A stretch of DNA of 64,000 bases from contig CP124529.1 of NCBI GenBank assembly GCA_029953615.1, positions 5,172,494 through 5,236,493 on the forward strand. The letters run 5' to 3'. Origin of the DNA: Pseudomonas putida. Lineage in GTDB: Bacteria; Pseudomonadota; Gammaproteobacteria; Pseudomonadales; Pseudomonadaceae. The translations under genes were made by a program, and so were the position numbers. Shown here piece by piece: positions 17,799 through 26,900 of the stretch (within the stretch, counting starts at the first letter, position 1; each line of letters starts with the position of its first letter). The notes beneath the pieces were generated by a model. That model ran no database searches and was not told the origin of the DNA. It saw nothing but the letters and a program-made list of their open reading frames with translations.

Positions 17799-17830
17799 GT
17801 ACCGTGTTATGTACCATGTAATTACGTACC
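17799..17830. promoter_or_regulatory. Candidate KfrA operator: three GTACC repeats
   Basis: GTACC occurs at 17799, 17811 and 17826, with TGTACCGTG and TGTACCATG as near copies. It lies 19-50 bp ahead of the kfrA-like start. KfrA family members repress themselves; the link to this site is inference. Confidence 0.45.
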
Positions 17831-18018
17831 GATTATGAGGGCTCGCAATCTACCCTGCAAACATTTCATGAGGTGGAATAATCACGGCTTATCGCATGTG
17901 AAAGGGAAAACAGAGCGGTTTCCAGCAGGGCGAATGTACCGACCCTGCCTGTAGCTGCCTTGTGTCGGTCAAGCTTTGCCGCCACCATGGGCGTCCAGCA
18001 CCCGATCACCGACAGAAA
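17831..18018. other. Divergent intergenic region
   Basis: This spacer between the kfrA-like gene and the DauR-type gene must hold the promoter of the latter. No RNA gene or repeat is recognised. Confidence 0.3.
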
Positions 18019-18624
18019 ATGACCCTGGAAAACTACAAGGCAATCGCCGACAGCATCGCCCTGCTGCTGTACCCGCACGCAGAAGTCATCGTCCATGAAC
18101 TGCGCAGCCAGACCGTCGTGCACATCGCCAACAATTTCTCCCAGCGCAAACTGGGCGATGACTCGGCCATCGACCACGAACTGGGCGACCTGCTGAACGG
18201 TGCCAACCTTGGGCCCTACGAGAAGCTCAACTGGAACGGCCAGAAGATCCGCTCCATCAGTACCGTGCTGCGCAACAGCGACGGTGAAGCCGAGTTCCTG
18301 ATGTGCATCAATCTGAACGTGTCGGTACTGGAGCAGGCCCGCGCGGCGCTAGAGGCGTTCTTCCAGATGAGCCGGCTGGTGCCGCAGCCGGATTCGCTGT
18401 TCCGCAACGACTGGCAGGAACGCATCAACACCTTCCTGCATGCCTGGCTACAGGAGCGCAACCTGTCACTGCAAACGCTGCAGATAAAAGACAAGCGCAG
18501 CCTGGTGCAAGCATTGCACGCTGAAGGCGCGTTCGAGGGGCGCAGCGGCGCCGACTACGTCGCTAACGTGCTCAACATGGGCCGGGCCACGGTGTACAAG
18601 TACCTGAAGGAATTCCGCGCCTAG
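18019..18624 (+). CDS. YheO/DauR-type transcriptional regulator
   Basis: 201 residues. ATG 18019 (MTLENYKAIADSIALLLYPH) is preferred to an in-frame GTG at 17962. Residues 5-115 are the YheO PAS-like domain (VIVHELRSQTVVHIANNFSQ), and the C-terminal 60 residues carry a helix-turn-helix ending GRATVYKYLKEF. DauR of P. aeruginosa represses D-arginine catabolism. Here the next genes are a EutB-like dehydratase and an ornithine-cyclodeaminase family protein, so this is likely their regulator. A long dyad at 18716-18747 is a plausible operator. Confidence 0.85.
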   Translation: MTLENYKAIADSIALLLYPHAEVIVHELRSQTVVHIANNFSQRKLGDDSAIDHELGDLLNGANLGPYEKLNWNGQKIRSISTVLRNSDGEAEFLMCINLNVSVLEQARAALEAFFQMSRLVPQPDSLFRNDWQERINTFLHAWLQERNLSLQTLQIKDKRSLVQALHAEGAFEGRSGADYVANVLNMGRATVYKYLKEFRA

Positions 18625-18715
18625 GCGACAACTCCTCCCCTGTAGCCCATTACGCGGGCGGCCGGTCTCGGGCGCCAACGGTTGCGCGCACCCTCTTGCC
18701 TGATATGGATTAATA

Positions 18716-18747
18716 GTCTACGGTGGACATGTTTTCCACGAATAGAC
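18716..18747. promoter_or_regulatory. Two-step dyad upstream of the eutB-like gene
   Basis: GTCTA-cg-GTGGA-catgttt-TCCAC-gaa-TAGAC is nearly symmetric over 32 bp. It ends 12 bp before the dehydratase ATG and likely binds the adjacent DauR-type regulator (inference). Confidence 0.5.
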
Positions 18748-18759
18748 AGGAATGCAGTC

Positions 18760-19761
18760 ATGTCAGCCGCCACCGCTTCTCCTTCCGTTGTCGATACCCG
18801 TTACCTGGATGCGCTATACGAAGCGATCAAGGATGCCCATGTGGCGCTGCGCCCGGCCGTCAGCATCACCCCACTGACCTACAGCGCCCGCTTGTCGGCA
18901 ATGAGCGGCTGCAACGTGCTGCTCAAGTGCGAACACTTGCAGCACACCGGCTCGTTCAAGTTTCGTGGAGCCAGCAACAAGATCCGTCTGTTGCCGGTCG
19001 ACCGACACCAGCGAGGCGTGATTGCCGCCTCCTCCGGCAACCACGGGCAGGCACTGGCGCTGGCGGGTAAGCGGGCTGGGGTACCTGTCACCGTTTACAC
19101 CACCACCTCTGCCTCTGCGTACAAGGTGGAAGCCATGCGTGCACTGGGCGCCGAAGTGGTCTGCCTGCCCACCGACCCGCTGAGTGCGGAACTGGAAGCA
19201 GCCAGCCAGGCCAAGGCCCAGGGCAAACCGTTCGTGTCGCCCTACAACGACCCGCAAGTCATCGCGGGCCAAGGCACCATCGGCATCGAGCTGTTCGAGC
19301 AGGCGCCGGAGCTGGACGCCGTGTTCGTTGCCGTGGGCGGTGGCGGAATGATTGCCGGTATTGCTGCGGCCTTGCGGGTACTCAAACCTGGCATCGACAT
19401 CATTGGTTGCTGGCCAGAAAATGACCCGGCCCTGCAGCAGTCGCTCAAGGCCGGCAGCATCATCGACGTGGAAGCGACTGACACGCTGTCCGATGGCACG
19501 GCCGGCGGTGTCGAGCCCGGTAGCATCACCTTCCCGCTGTGCCAGGCGCTGCTGACCGACACCGTGCTGGTCAGCGAGGCCGAGATCAGGGCCGCCATGC
19601 GCGATGTCGCCAGCAGTGAGCGCTGGATCATCGAAGGTGCCGCCGCTGTTGCGGTCGCCGGCATGCAAAAGCTTGCCGAGCGCTACCGCGGCAAGAACGT
19701 GGCGGTGGTCGTGTGTGGCCGCAACATCCTGCTCGACAAGTTCCTCGAGGCTGTCCAATGA
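18760..19761 (+). CDS. Threonine/serine dehydratase family, EutB-like
   Basis: 333 residues, fold type II PLP enzyme. The Schiff-base Lys67 is in TGSFKFRGASNK, the Asn-containing SSGNHGQALA binds the cofactor, and VAVGGGGMIAG near residue 190 is the phosphate-binding loop. ATG 18760 follows a weak site; upstream starts have no support. EutB acts in hydroxyectoine breakdown beside EutC, and this gene overlaps an EutC-like gene by ATGA. No ectoine hydrolase genes are in the window, so the substrate may be another hydroxy amino acid. Confidence 0.85.
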   Translation: MSAATASPSVVDTRYLDALYEAIKDAHVALRPAVSITPLTYSARLSAMSGCNVLLKCEHLQHTGSFKFRGASNKIRLLPVDRHQRGVIAASSGNHGQALALAGKRAGVPVTVYTTTSASAYKVEAMRALGAEVVCLPTDPLSAELEAASQAKAQGKPFVSPYNDPQVIAGQGTIGIELFEQAPELDAVFVAVGGGGMIAGIAAALRVLKPGIDIIGCWPENDPALQQSLKAGSIIDVEATDTLSDGTAGGVEPGSITFPLCQALLTDTVLVSEAEIRAAMRDVASSERWIIEGAAAVAVAGMQKLAERYRGKNVAVVVCGRNILLDKFLEAVQ

Positions 19762-20705
19762 AGGTTTTCAGCAGAGCGCAGATCACCGCCAGCCTGGACC
19801 CGGAAGCCGCGGTACGTTGCCTGGAACAAGGCTTCATCGCCTACTCCGAGGGCAAGGCGCAGGTTCCGCCGGTTCAGGGCTTTGCCTTCCCCGAGGCCAA
19901 CGGTGACTGCTGCGTCAAGTCGGCTTACCTAGCGGGCAGCGCCACCTTCACGGTCAAGCTATCGACCGGCTTCTACGACAACCCGTCCAGGGGCTTGCCG
20001 AGCAACGACGGCTTGATGCTGGTGCTGTCTGCGCTCACCGGGGAGCCGCTGGCCTTGCTGCAGGACGAGGGGTGGCTGACCGGTATGCGCACAGGCCTGG
20101 CCGGGCGTATCGCTGCGCGGTTGCTGGCGCCGGCACAGGTCAGCGCCATTGGCATCCTGGGTACCGGCATGCAGGCGCGGATGCAGCTTGAACAGCTGGG
20201 CGCAGTTACCGACTGCCGCCGGGTCATTGTCTGGGGTCGCCAGGACAGTGGGCTTGCCGCCTACAGCACCTTTGCCTCTGCGCTAGGTTACGAGGTGCGG
20301 ACCACTCGTGATCCCGCAGAGGTCGCCGCGGCGGCAAACCTGATCGTCTGCACGACTCCGTCGCGCCAACCGCTATTGCGCAGCGAGTGGGTGCAGCCCG
20401 GCACGCACATCACCGCTGTCGGTGCCGATGCGCCAGGCAAGCAGGAGCTGGACCCGGCGCTAGTGGCCAGGGCAGATCGCGTCGTCGTCGACTCGATGGC
20501 CCAGTGCAGCCAGTACGGCGAGGTTGCCCATGCCTTGAACAGCGGCTTGATCGACGCAACCCAGCTGAGCGAACTGGGTGCGCTGCTGGCTGGCCGTGCC
20601 AAGGGGCGTGAGCATGATGACCAGATAACCCTGGCGGACCTGACCGGCGTAGCCGTGCAGGATGCGCAGATCTCAAGCTGCGTGCTGGCTGCGCTGGCCG
20701 CCTGA
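19758..20705 (+). CDS. Ornithine cyclodeaminase / mu-crystallin family, EutC-like
   Basis: 315 residues. The start overlaps the previous stop (ATGA at 19758). The NAD-binding Rossmann motif reads GILGTGMQARMQLEQL (about 131-146), and the N-terminal half carries the substrate region VKLSTGFYDNPSRGLPSNDG. The C-terminus contains VGADAPGKQELDP, common to the family. Members deaminate ornithine, make alanine or reduce cyclic imines. Coupled to the dehydratase, it may reduce the keto or imine product of that enzyme. Both are probably under the DauR-type regulator. Confidence 0.85.
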   Translation: MKVFSRAQITASLDPEAAVRCLEQGFIAYSEGKAQVPPVQGFAFPEANGDCCVKSAYLAGSATFTVKLSTGFYDNPSRGLPSNDGLMLVLSALTGEPLALLQDEGWLTGMRTGLAGRIAARLLAPAQVSAIGILGTGMQARMQLEQLGAVTDCRRVIVWGRQDSGLAAYSTFASALGYEVRTTRDPAEVAAAANLIVCTTPSRQPLLRSEWVQPGTHITAVGADAPGKQELDPALVARADRVVVDSMAQCSQYGEVAHALNSGLIDATQLSELGALLAGRAKGREHDDQITLADLTGVAVQDAQISSCVLAALAA

Positions 20706-20718
20706 AACCACGCCGGCG

Positions 20719-21960
20719 TCAGGCAAAGCGTTGCACCTGCGCCGGCGTACGCCGCATCAGCACCTTACCGTTGCGTACCGACACCAGTGCATGCCCCTGG
20801 CTGCGCACCATCTCGTAATCGTCTGGCGCGGACAGCAGCAACAGGTTCGCCGGGCGCCCCACCTCAATGCCGTAGCGTTCGCCCAGGTTCAGGGTGCGGG
20901 CGCTGTTGTCGGTGATCAGGTCCAGGCAGCGTTGCAGGTCTTCGTAGCCCAGCATATGGCAGATATGCAGGCCGGCCTCGAGAATACGCAGGATGTTGCC
21001 GTTGCCCAGCGGGTACCAAGGGTCGACGATGGAATCCTGGCCAAAACAGACGTTCATCCCGGCCCGGTCGAGTTCAGCCACGCGGGTGACGCCACGGCGT
21101 TTCGGGTAACTGTCGAAACGCCCTTGCAGGTGAATGCTTTCGGTCGGGCAGGAGACGAAGTTGATACCCGACTGTTTGAGCAGGCGAAACAGTTTGTAGC
21201 AGTAGGCATTGTCGTACGAGCCCATGGCCACGGTATGGCTGGCCGTCACCCGGGCACCCATGTCGCGCACCCGGGCCTCTTCGGCCAGCACCTCGAGGAA
21301 GCGCGACTGTGGGTCGTCGGTCTCGTCGCAATGCACATCCACCAGGCAGCCGGTGCGCTCGGCCAGGTCCATCAGGAACTTCACCGACGACACGCCCTGG
21401 TCGCGGGTGTTCTCGAAATGCGGGATACCGCCGACCACATCGGCGCCAATGGCCACCGCCTCGCTCATAAGCGCCCGACCATTGGCGTACGACTCGATAC
21501 CCTCCTGGGGGAAGGCGACGATCTGCAGGTCGAGCAGGTCGCGCACTTCATCACGCACTTCGACCATGGCTTTGAGAGCGGTCAGGGTGGGGTCGGTGAC
21601 ATCGACATGGGTGCGCACATGCTGGATGCCATGGTCTACCAGCATGCCGATGGTCTTTTTCGCGCGGCGCTTGATGTCGTCGTGGGTGGTGATTGCCTTG
21701 CGCTCGGCCCAGCGCTCGATGCCTTCGAACAGGGTGCCGCTCATGTTCCATTGCGGCTCGCCTGCGGTCAGCGTGGCGTCCAGGTGGATGTGCGGTTCGA
21801 TGAAGGGCGCCACCACCAGGTTCTGCCCGGCGTCCAGGTCATCGGCAGCACACGCGGCCACCCCTTCGCCCTGGGGCACGATGGCGGCGATGCGTTCGCC
21901 GCTGAGCTCGATGCGAAACAGGCCGGGCTTGCCGCGGAGGCGTGCGTTGATGATGTTCAT
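20719..21960 (-). CDS. codA: Cytosine deaminase
   Basis: 413 residues, from ATG 21960. An amidohydrolase with metal ligands in PHIHLDATL, HCDE (DVHCDETDDP), the catalytic-zone ASHTVAMG and the late Asp in FGQDSIVDPWYPLGNGN, which is the CodA signature. It converts cytosine to uracil and ammonia for pyrimidine salvage. It is convergent with the EutC-like gene, 13 nt apart. The TenA genes behind a thiamine riboswitch lie upstream on the same strand but are cut off by a strong REP palindrome, so shared expression is doubtful. Confidence 0.92.
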   Translation of the reverse strand: MNIINARLRGKPGLFRIELSGERIAAIVPQGEGVAACAADDLDAGQNLVVAPFIEPHIHLDATLTAGEPQWNMSGTLFEGIERWAERKAITTHDDIKRRAKKTIGMLVDHGIQHVRTHVDVTDPTLTALKAMVEVRDEVRDLLDLQIVAFPQEGIESYANGRALMSEAVAIGADVVGGIPHFENTRDQGVSSVKFLMDLAERTGCLVDVHCDETDDPQSRFLEVLAEEARVRDMGARVTASHTVAMGSYDNAYCYKLFRLLKQSGINFVSCPTESIHLQGRFDSYPKRRGVTRVAELDRAGMNVCFGQDSIVDPWYPLGNGNILRILEAGLHICHMLGYEDLQRCLDLITDNSARTLNLGERYGIEVGRPANLLLLSAPDDYEMVRSQGHALVSVRNGKVLMRRTPAQVQRFA

Positions 21961-22039
21961 GATGCTTCTCCCTGGGCTTGGCTGATGGCCCTGGCAGAAT
22001 AGTGACGGAAATCGCATCTGCCCGGCTAGTGCGGACCGT

Positions 22040-22154
22040 GTAGGAGCGGCCTTGTGTCGCGAAAGGGCTGCGAAGCAGCCCCAGCAATTTGTGCTTCTGC
22101 GCTGAAATCCTGGGGCTGCTTCGCAGCCCTTTCGCGACACAAGGCCGCTCCTAC
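22040..22154. repeat. REP palindrome with perfect 45-bp arms; intact IS110 target
   Basis: Arms 22040-22084 and 22110-22154 are exact inverse complements (GTAGGAGCGGCCTTGTGTCG onward) around a 25-bp loop. The stretch 22132-22158 is identical to the 27-bp site split by the IS110 element near 54972, so this is an unoccupied target. Confidence 0.95.
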
Positions 22155-22182
22155 AAGGGTCCGCGCAGGGCCATGCAATACA

Positions 22183-22845
22183 TTACTGGCTAGCCAACCC
22201 CATCTGCCAGAAGTCCGCCTCCAGGCTGGACGCCTGGCCGAAAATCCCCACCAGCTCGGCAAACCGCTGCTCGGTCATGCTTCGCGCCGCCAGTTCATCC
22301 AGATGCTTGCGCGCCGCCGCTGCAACACCTTGGTAGCCCTCACCGGCATACTCGGCGATCCACTCGCGGTACGGGTGTTTGCCCAGATCCCCAATGCGCT
22401 CGGACAGCGCCCGGCCAATCTCGGCATAGCCGATCACGCAAGGCGCCAGCGCCACATGCAGCTCCAGCAGGTCGCCCGCAGCGCCGCAGTCCAGCACATA
22501 GCGGGTATAGGCAACCGTGGCCTGGTGTTCAGACGCGGCCTCGATATCGGCCTGGGTCAGGCCCCAGCGTGTGCACAGGCGCAAGTGCAGCTCGGTTTCA
22601 TCCAGAATCGCCGCCAGCCCGGCCTGCGCAGCACGTATATCGGCCGGGCGGCGGCTTTTGTAGGCGGCCAGCGCCCAGGCGCGGGCGAACTGGATGAGGA
22701 ATAGGTAATCCTGTACCAGATAGGTACGGAAGGCGGCTTCGCTCAGCGTACCCTCGCCCATCCGGCGTACGAATTCGTGGTCGACGTAGCTGTTCCACTG
22801 CGGTTCGGCGGCCGCTTTGAGGCGGTCGAAGATATCCAGGCTCAT
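22183..22845 (-). CDS. tenA: TenA thiaminase II family protein, Cys type
   Basis: 220 residues. QDYLFLIQFARAW gives the substrate Asp, LAPCVIGYAEIG carries the nucleophile Cys (TenA_C type), and SLEADFWQMGL holds the C-terminal catalytic Glu. It hydrolyses aminomethyl-pyrimidine (from degraded thiamine) to HMP, feeding thiamine synthesis. The start overlaps the upstream stop by ATGA, so it is coupled to the second TenA gene. Both lie behind the TPP riboswitch. Confidence 0.92.
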   Translation of the reverse strand: MSLDIFDRLKAAAEPQWNSYVDHEFVRRMGEGTLSEAAFRTYLVQDYLFLIQFARAWALAAYKSRRPADIRAAQAGLAAILDETELHLRLCTRWGLTQADIEAASEHQATVAYTRYVLDCGAAGDLLELHVALAPCVIGYAEIGRALSERIGDLGKHPYREWIAEYAGEGYQGVAAAARKHLDELAARSMTEQRFAELVGIFGQASSLEADFWQMGLASQ

Positions 22846-23489
22846 TTGTCCTCCGGGTAGACGGCATCGAAGAAGGCCAGCTCCAGCGCCACGGTGCGCT
22901 GGTAGAAGTCACCTGCCAGCGCGGCTTCCTGCGGGCCGACGCGGTCAAGTTCGGCTTGCAGGAAGGCAACGAAGTCCTGGAATGCCGGGTTGTCGTGCAG
23001 GGTGATCCATTCGGCATGGACGAAATTGTCCGGCATCGGTTTTGGCGCCTTCAGCGCCCAGTCCAGGTACAGGCCTTCGGCGACGTTGAGTACTGCCAGT
23101 GCGGCTGCATAGGACCTGGTGGCCGCCGCTTCGCGCATGATCGCCTTGAAACCTGCGGTTGGCACCGTGTCGGCCGGTTCGCTGCGTTGTGCAGCACCTA
23201 CACCAAGGGCCTCGAAGGCGCGCAGGAAGTAGGTGTTCTCGTCACTGCAGATCATCCCGGCAAAACGACCGAAGCGCAGGCGCGCCTCGAAGGTGTCGGC
23301 GGTGGCGATGGCTGCGCCCAGCAGGGTCACGAAACTGTCGAGGAAGCGGTGGTCCTGCACCAGGTAGTCGACCATGATCGGGGCCGGCAGGCTGCCGTCG
23401 CACAATCGGGTGACGAAGCGGTGGCCAACGGCCGCCGACCAGGTCGGCTCGCTGCGGCGGCGCAGGGACTGGCTGAAGCGTTCGGTCAT
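22842..23489 (-). CDS. TenA family protein lacking the Cys (TenA_E type)
   Basis: 215 residues from ATG 23489; longer frames run back into the riboswitch and are rejected. The fold is TenA (LVQDHRFLDSFVTLLGAAIA), but the region where Cys stands in its neighbour reads LNVAEGLYLDWA, with Ala and a following Glu, as in TenA_E enzymes. In plants TenA_E proteins deformylate N-formyl-aminomethyl-pyrimidine and then hydrolyse it. A Cys-type and Glu-type pair in one operon suggests a stepwise thiamine-salvage route (inference). Confidence 0.85.
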   Translation of the reverse strand: MTERFSQSLRRRSEPTWSAAVGHRFVTRLCDGSLPAPIMVDYLVQDHRFLDSFVTLLGAAIATADTFEARLRFGRFAGMICSDENTYFLRAFEALGVGAAQRSEPADTVPTAGFKAIMREAAATRSYAAALAVLNVAEGLYLDWALKAPKPMPDNFVHAEWITLHDNPAFQDFVAFLQAELDRVGPQEAALAGDFYQRTVALELAFFDAVYPEDK

Positions 23490-23583
23490 GTTGCTGTCCT
23501 TGATGGTGGAGACAGCGAGACCACGATGGTTGGCATGGACGGGCCTCGCAGTGAGGCCGGCGAAAAGGCAGGTTGCAAGCCCC

Positions 23584-23682
23584 AATCCCTTCGCCGGCAT
23601 GATCCGGATCAGGTTCGAAGGGTCACCGCGCTGCAGCGTTCAGCGGTTTCTCAGCCCTTGGCCGGGCTCCCCTTGGTGGCGC
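23584..23682 (-). ncRNA. TPP riboswitch (THI element)
   Basis: On the minus strand AAGGGGAGCCCGGCC and GGGCTGAGAAACC form the P2/P3 side with the conserved CTGAGA. GGTGACCCTTCGAACCTGAT and CCGGATCATGCCGGCGAAGG give the P4/P5 side with its conserved ACCTGAT. It lies about 95 nt upstream of the TenA pair, so TPP should switch them off. The boundaries are approximate. Confidence 0.95.
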
Positions 23683-23712
23683 TCAGGTATACCCCAGGGC
23701 ACCGCTGCTGTC

Positions 23713-23748
23713 ACCCAATCTTTGGGCAATGGGTGACCCACTAGTGGG
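23713..23748. promoter_or_regulatory. Palindromes, candidate enhancer site
   Basis: ACCCA...TGGGT (23713-23734) and the perfect 12-bp palindrome CCCACTAGTGGG (23737-23748) sit about 90-125 bp ahead of the sigma-54 site, a usual distance for an activator of the NtrC class. Confidence 0.4.
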
Positions 23749-23836
23749 GCCCCTTACCCATTTTTGACGCCACGTTATTTTGCGCGCCATAGGCGCCGCA
23801 AGGATTTGTTTGGAAACACATTCCTCGCTTCTGGGT

Positions 23837-23852
23837 TGGCACACCCGTTGCT
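23837..23852 (+). promoter_or_regulatory. Sigma-54 promoter for mcoA
   Basis: TGGCACACCCGTTGCT matches the consensus TGGCACRNNNNTTGCW at every fixed position (GG at -24, GC at -12). It lies 70 nt ahead of the mcoA start. P. putida GB-1 Mn oxidation needs MnxR, an NtrC-type activator, which agrees with this. Confidence 0.75.
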
Positions 23853-23922
23853 CTAGCCCCAGAAACGGGCAAAAAGCCATTGATGGCCGCAAGCCATGAT
23901 GTCGCGAACGAGGCATAAGGCA

Positions 23923-26900
23923 ATGAAAACACCTGCCATGATCCACCCCGCCAGGCCTGCATTTCAGCTGTCCACCGTTACTACGCTGATGCTCGGCCTC
24001 GGGCTGATCACGGCTACCGCCGCTCCCCTCGATGACAACAGCATGCCTCCACCGACCGACCCTTCGGCCTACACAGACCAGCCTGCGGACCCGACCCAGC
24101 CCCTGCTCGACCTGTACAGCATGCCGGAAGCCAACCGCGGTTCACTCGAATTGACCGATGGTGCATACGGCAACCGCGACACGGTAAGCGCCAATAATGT
24201 GCTGCAACCGGCCCTGCAAACCGACAACAAATACCCCACCAACGGCAAGCCCAGCCCGCTGTTCGGGGCGCTGCCGTTTACCCAGCAGTTACTGCTGTTC
24301 GAGGAATTCGGCACCGAAAAGCTCGACCCCACGCTGCCGCCGCCCGCCCTGACCTTCCCGGTGCCCACATTGGGCGCAGCACCGGCGCAGGACCCTGACG
24401 TGGTCGCTCGCAGTGGCCCTGCCGGTACGGCCCTGGAAGCCTTCCTCAAACAACCGGGCCTGTACCCGTTCCCGACCCAGTATTCCAACGTGCTCGACCG
24501 CAACCCATGGAAGGCGCAGATCGAGATGTTCCTGAACCGCAAGCCGGTCGGCTCGCCAGCGGAAGGCCGGCCACCAGGAAAAGGCTGGTCGCACCAGCGC
24601 TGGAACGAGTTCTACCCACAGGCGGGGTTCAAGACCGCCCAGGCGGGTGCACGCATCAACCTCGGCCTGCGTGACCGCAAGCAGCTGCACAACTATGCGG
24701 TTGGCGAGTTTGCCCCGGGTGGCCTGTACTACCAGACCTCCGATATCCCTAGCTCACTGGGCACCACCAAGGGCATCGACACCCGCTTCCACCCGAGGAT
24801 GCCACTGCAAAACCACAAGTCGCTATGGACCTTCGACGGCACCTTCCCGCCCAAACTGCTGATGGCGCGCTATGGCCAGCCGATCCTGATGCGCCATTAC
24901 AACGCCCTGCCGATCGACCCGTCGGCCAACTACGGCTTTGGCTTGCACACCCTCTCCACACACGAACACAACGGCCATTCGCCGGCAGAGAGCGACGGCT
25001 ATGCCAATGCCTACTTCTTCCCCGGCCAGTATTACGACTACCGTTGGCCGCTGCAGTTGGCCGGCTACGACACCATCAACACCCTCGCCCAGGACGCGCG
25101 TGCGGCGTTCCCCTGCTCGCCGGGTGAAACCCTGTTCGTCAATGACGCCTCGCCCGGCCTGAAAACCTGCCAGAACGGCAGCATCAAGATACGCGGTGAC
25201 TGGCGCGAAACCATGAGCACCCACTGGTTCCACGACCACATGATGGATTTCACGGCGCAGAACGTCTACAAAGGCAACGCTGTGATGATGAACTACTACA
25301 GCGCCCTGGACCGCGGCAACGAGGCCCTGCAGGATGGCGTGAACCTGCGCTTCCCCAGCGGCTCGGGCATGCCGTGGGGCAACCGCGACTACGACGTCAA
25401 CCTGGTGATCGCCGACAAGGCCTGGGATGCCAACGGGCAGCTGTGGTTCAACCCGTTCAACACCGATGGCTTCCTCGGTGACCAGATCCTGGTCAACTGG
25501 CAGTACCGGCCCGTGCTGAAGGTACGTGCGCGCAGCTACCGCTTCCGTATCCTCAACGGCTCGGTGTCGCGCTACTTCAAGTTTGCCGTGGTGCGGGAAA
25601 TTGCCGGTACCAGTGGTGAGTTCAAAGGCCCCACCGGCTCCAACCTGTCGTATGCACGGGTGCCGTTCCACATGATCGCCAACGACGGCAACATCATGGA
25701 ACACACCGTGCCGTTCGACGGCACCATGGACCTCAACGGTGACGGCAACCTGCAGGACAACAACGGTATCCTGCCGCTGCAAGGCATCGCCGAACGCTAT
25801 GACATCATCATCAACTTCGCCAAGAACGGCATCAAGGTTGGCGACAAGCTGTATTTCGTCAACCTTGAGGAACACCAGAGTGGCAAGGGCCCGGAAGGCG
25901 CCATTTCGCTGGCCGACGTGCTGTCGGAAAAGTACAAGCCGGTGATCAAGCAGACCAGCAAAGGCCCGCGCTGGGAAAACGGCGACCCGGCAATCGGCAG
26001 GTTCCTGCAGCTTGTGGTACAGCCCTACAGCGGCCAGGACCTGAGCATGAACCCGGCAGCCTATGAACCGGCCAAACCGGGCAAGGCCGCAGGCATGAAG
26101 ATGCTGCCGCTGCCGATCGACCGCAACTCTGCCACCGACCAGGCCAAACTCCAGGCTGCCCGACACCGCGAGTTCATCTTCGGTCGTTCGGACGGTACCG
26201 ACACCCAGCCCTGGACCATCAAGACCGACGGCGGCTTTGGCTACAGCATGGACCCACGACGCATCAACGCGGCGCCGCAACTGGCCCAGCAGTCTACCGA
26301 CGGCGGTTTCAGCGGCGACGGCACCCTGGAAGTGTGGAAGATCATCAACGGCGGCAATGGCTGGAGCCACCCGGTGCATGTGCACTTCGAGGAAGGCGTG
26401 GTCCTTAGCCGCGACGGCAAGGCACCGCCAGAATGGGAAAAATGGGCGCGCAAGGACGTGTATCGCATCGGGCCGGATATCGATTCTTCGGAAGAGGTGG
26501 AAGTGGCAATCCGCTTCCGCGAGTTTGCCGGTACCTACATGGAACACTGCCACAACACCCAGCATGAAGACTCGTCGATGCTGCTGCGCTGGGACCTGGA
26601 GCACCCAGGCCAGTTCCAGGTGATGCCGACCCCTCTGCCAGGCTGGGATGGCGTGGAGTACGTCGCTTCGGTTGGCCTGCCGACCTTCCGCACCCAAGAC
26701 CATGACGACGACGCGGCCAACAAACCTCCAGTCGCGGCCAACGACAGCGCGGCAACCACGGCCGGCAAGCCGATCACCCTGAACGTGCTGGCCAACGACA
26801 GCGATCCGGAAGGCAACCTGCCGCTGAAGGTCGTCGGCCTCAGCCAACCGGACTCTGGCCAGGGCAACACCAGCACCGATGGCACCACCGTGACCTACAC

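Noticed and set aside
20662..22002. 446-codon plus-strand frame opposite codA
   Set aside because: codA carries all metal motifs; the opposite frame is a shadow.
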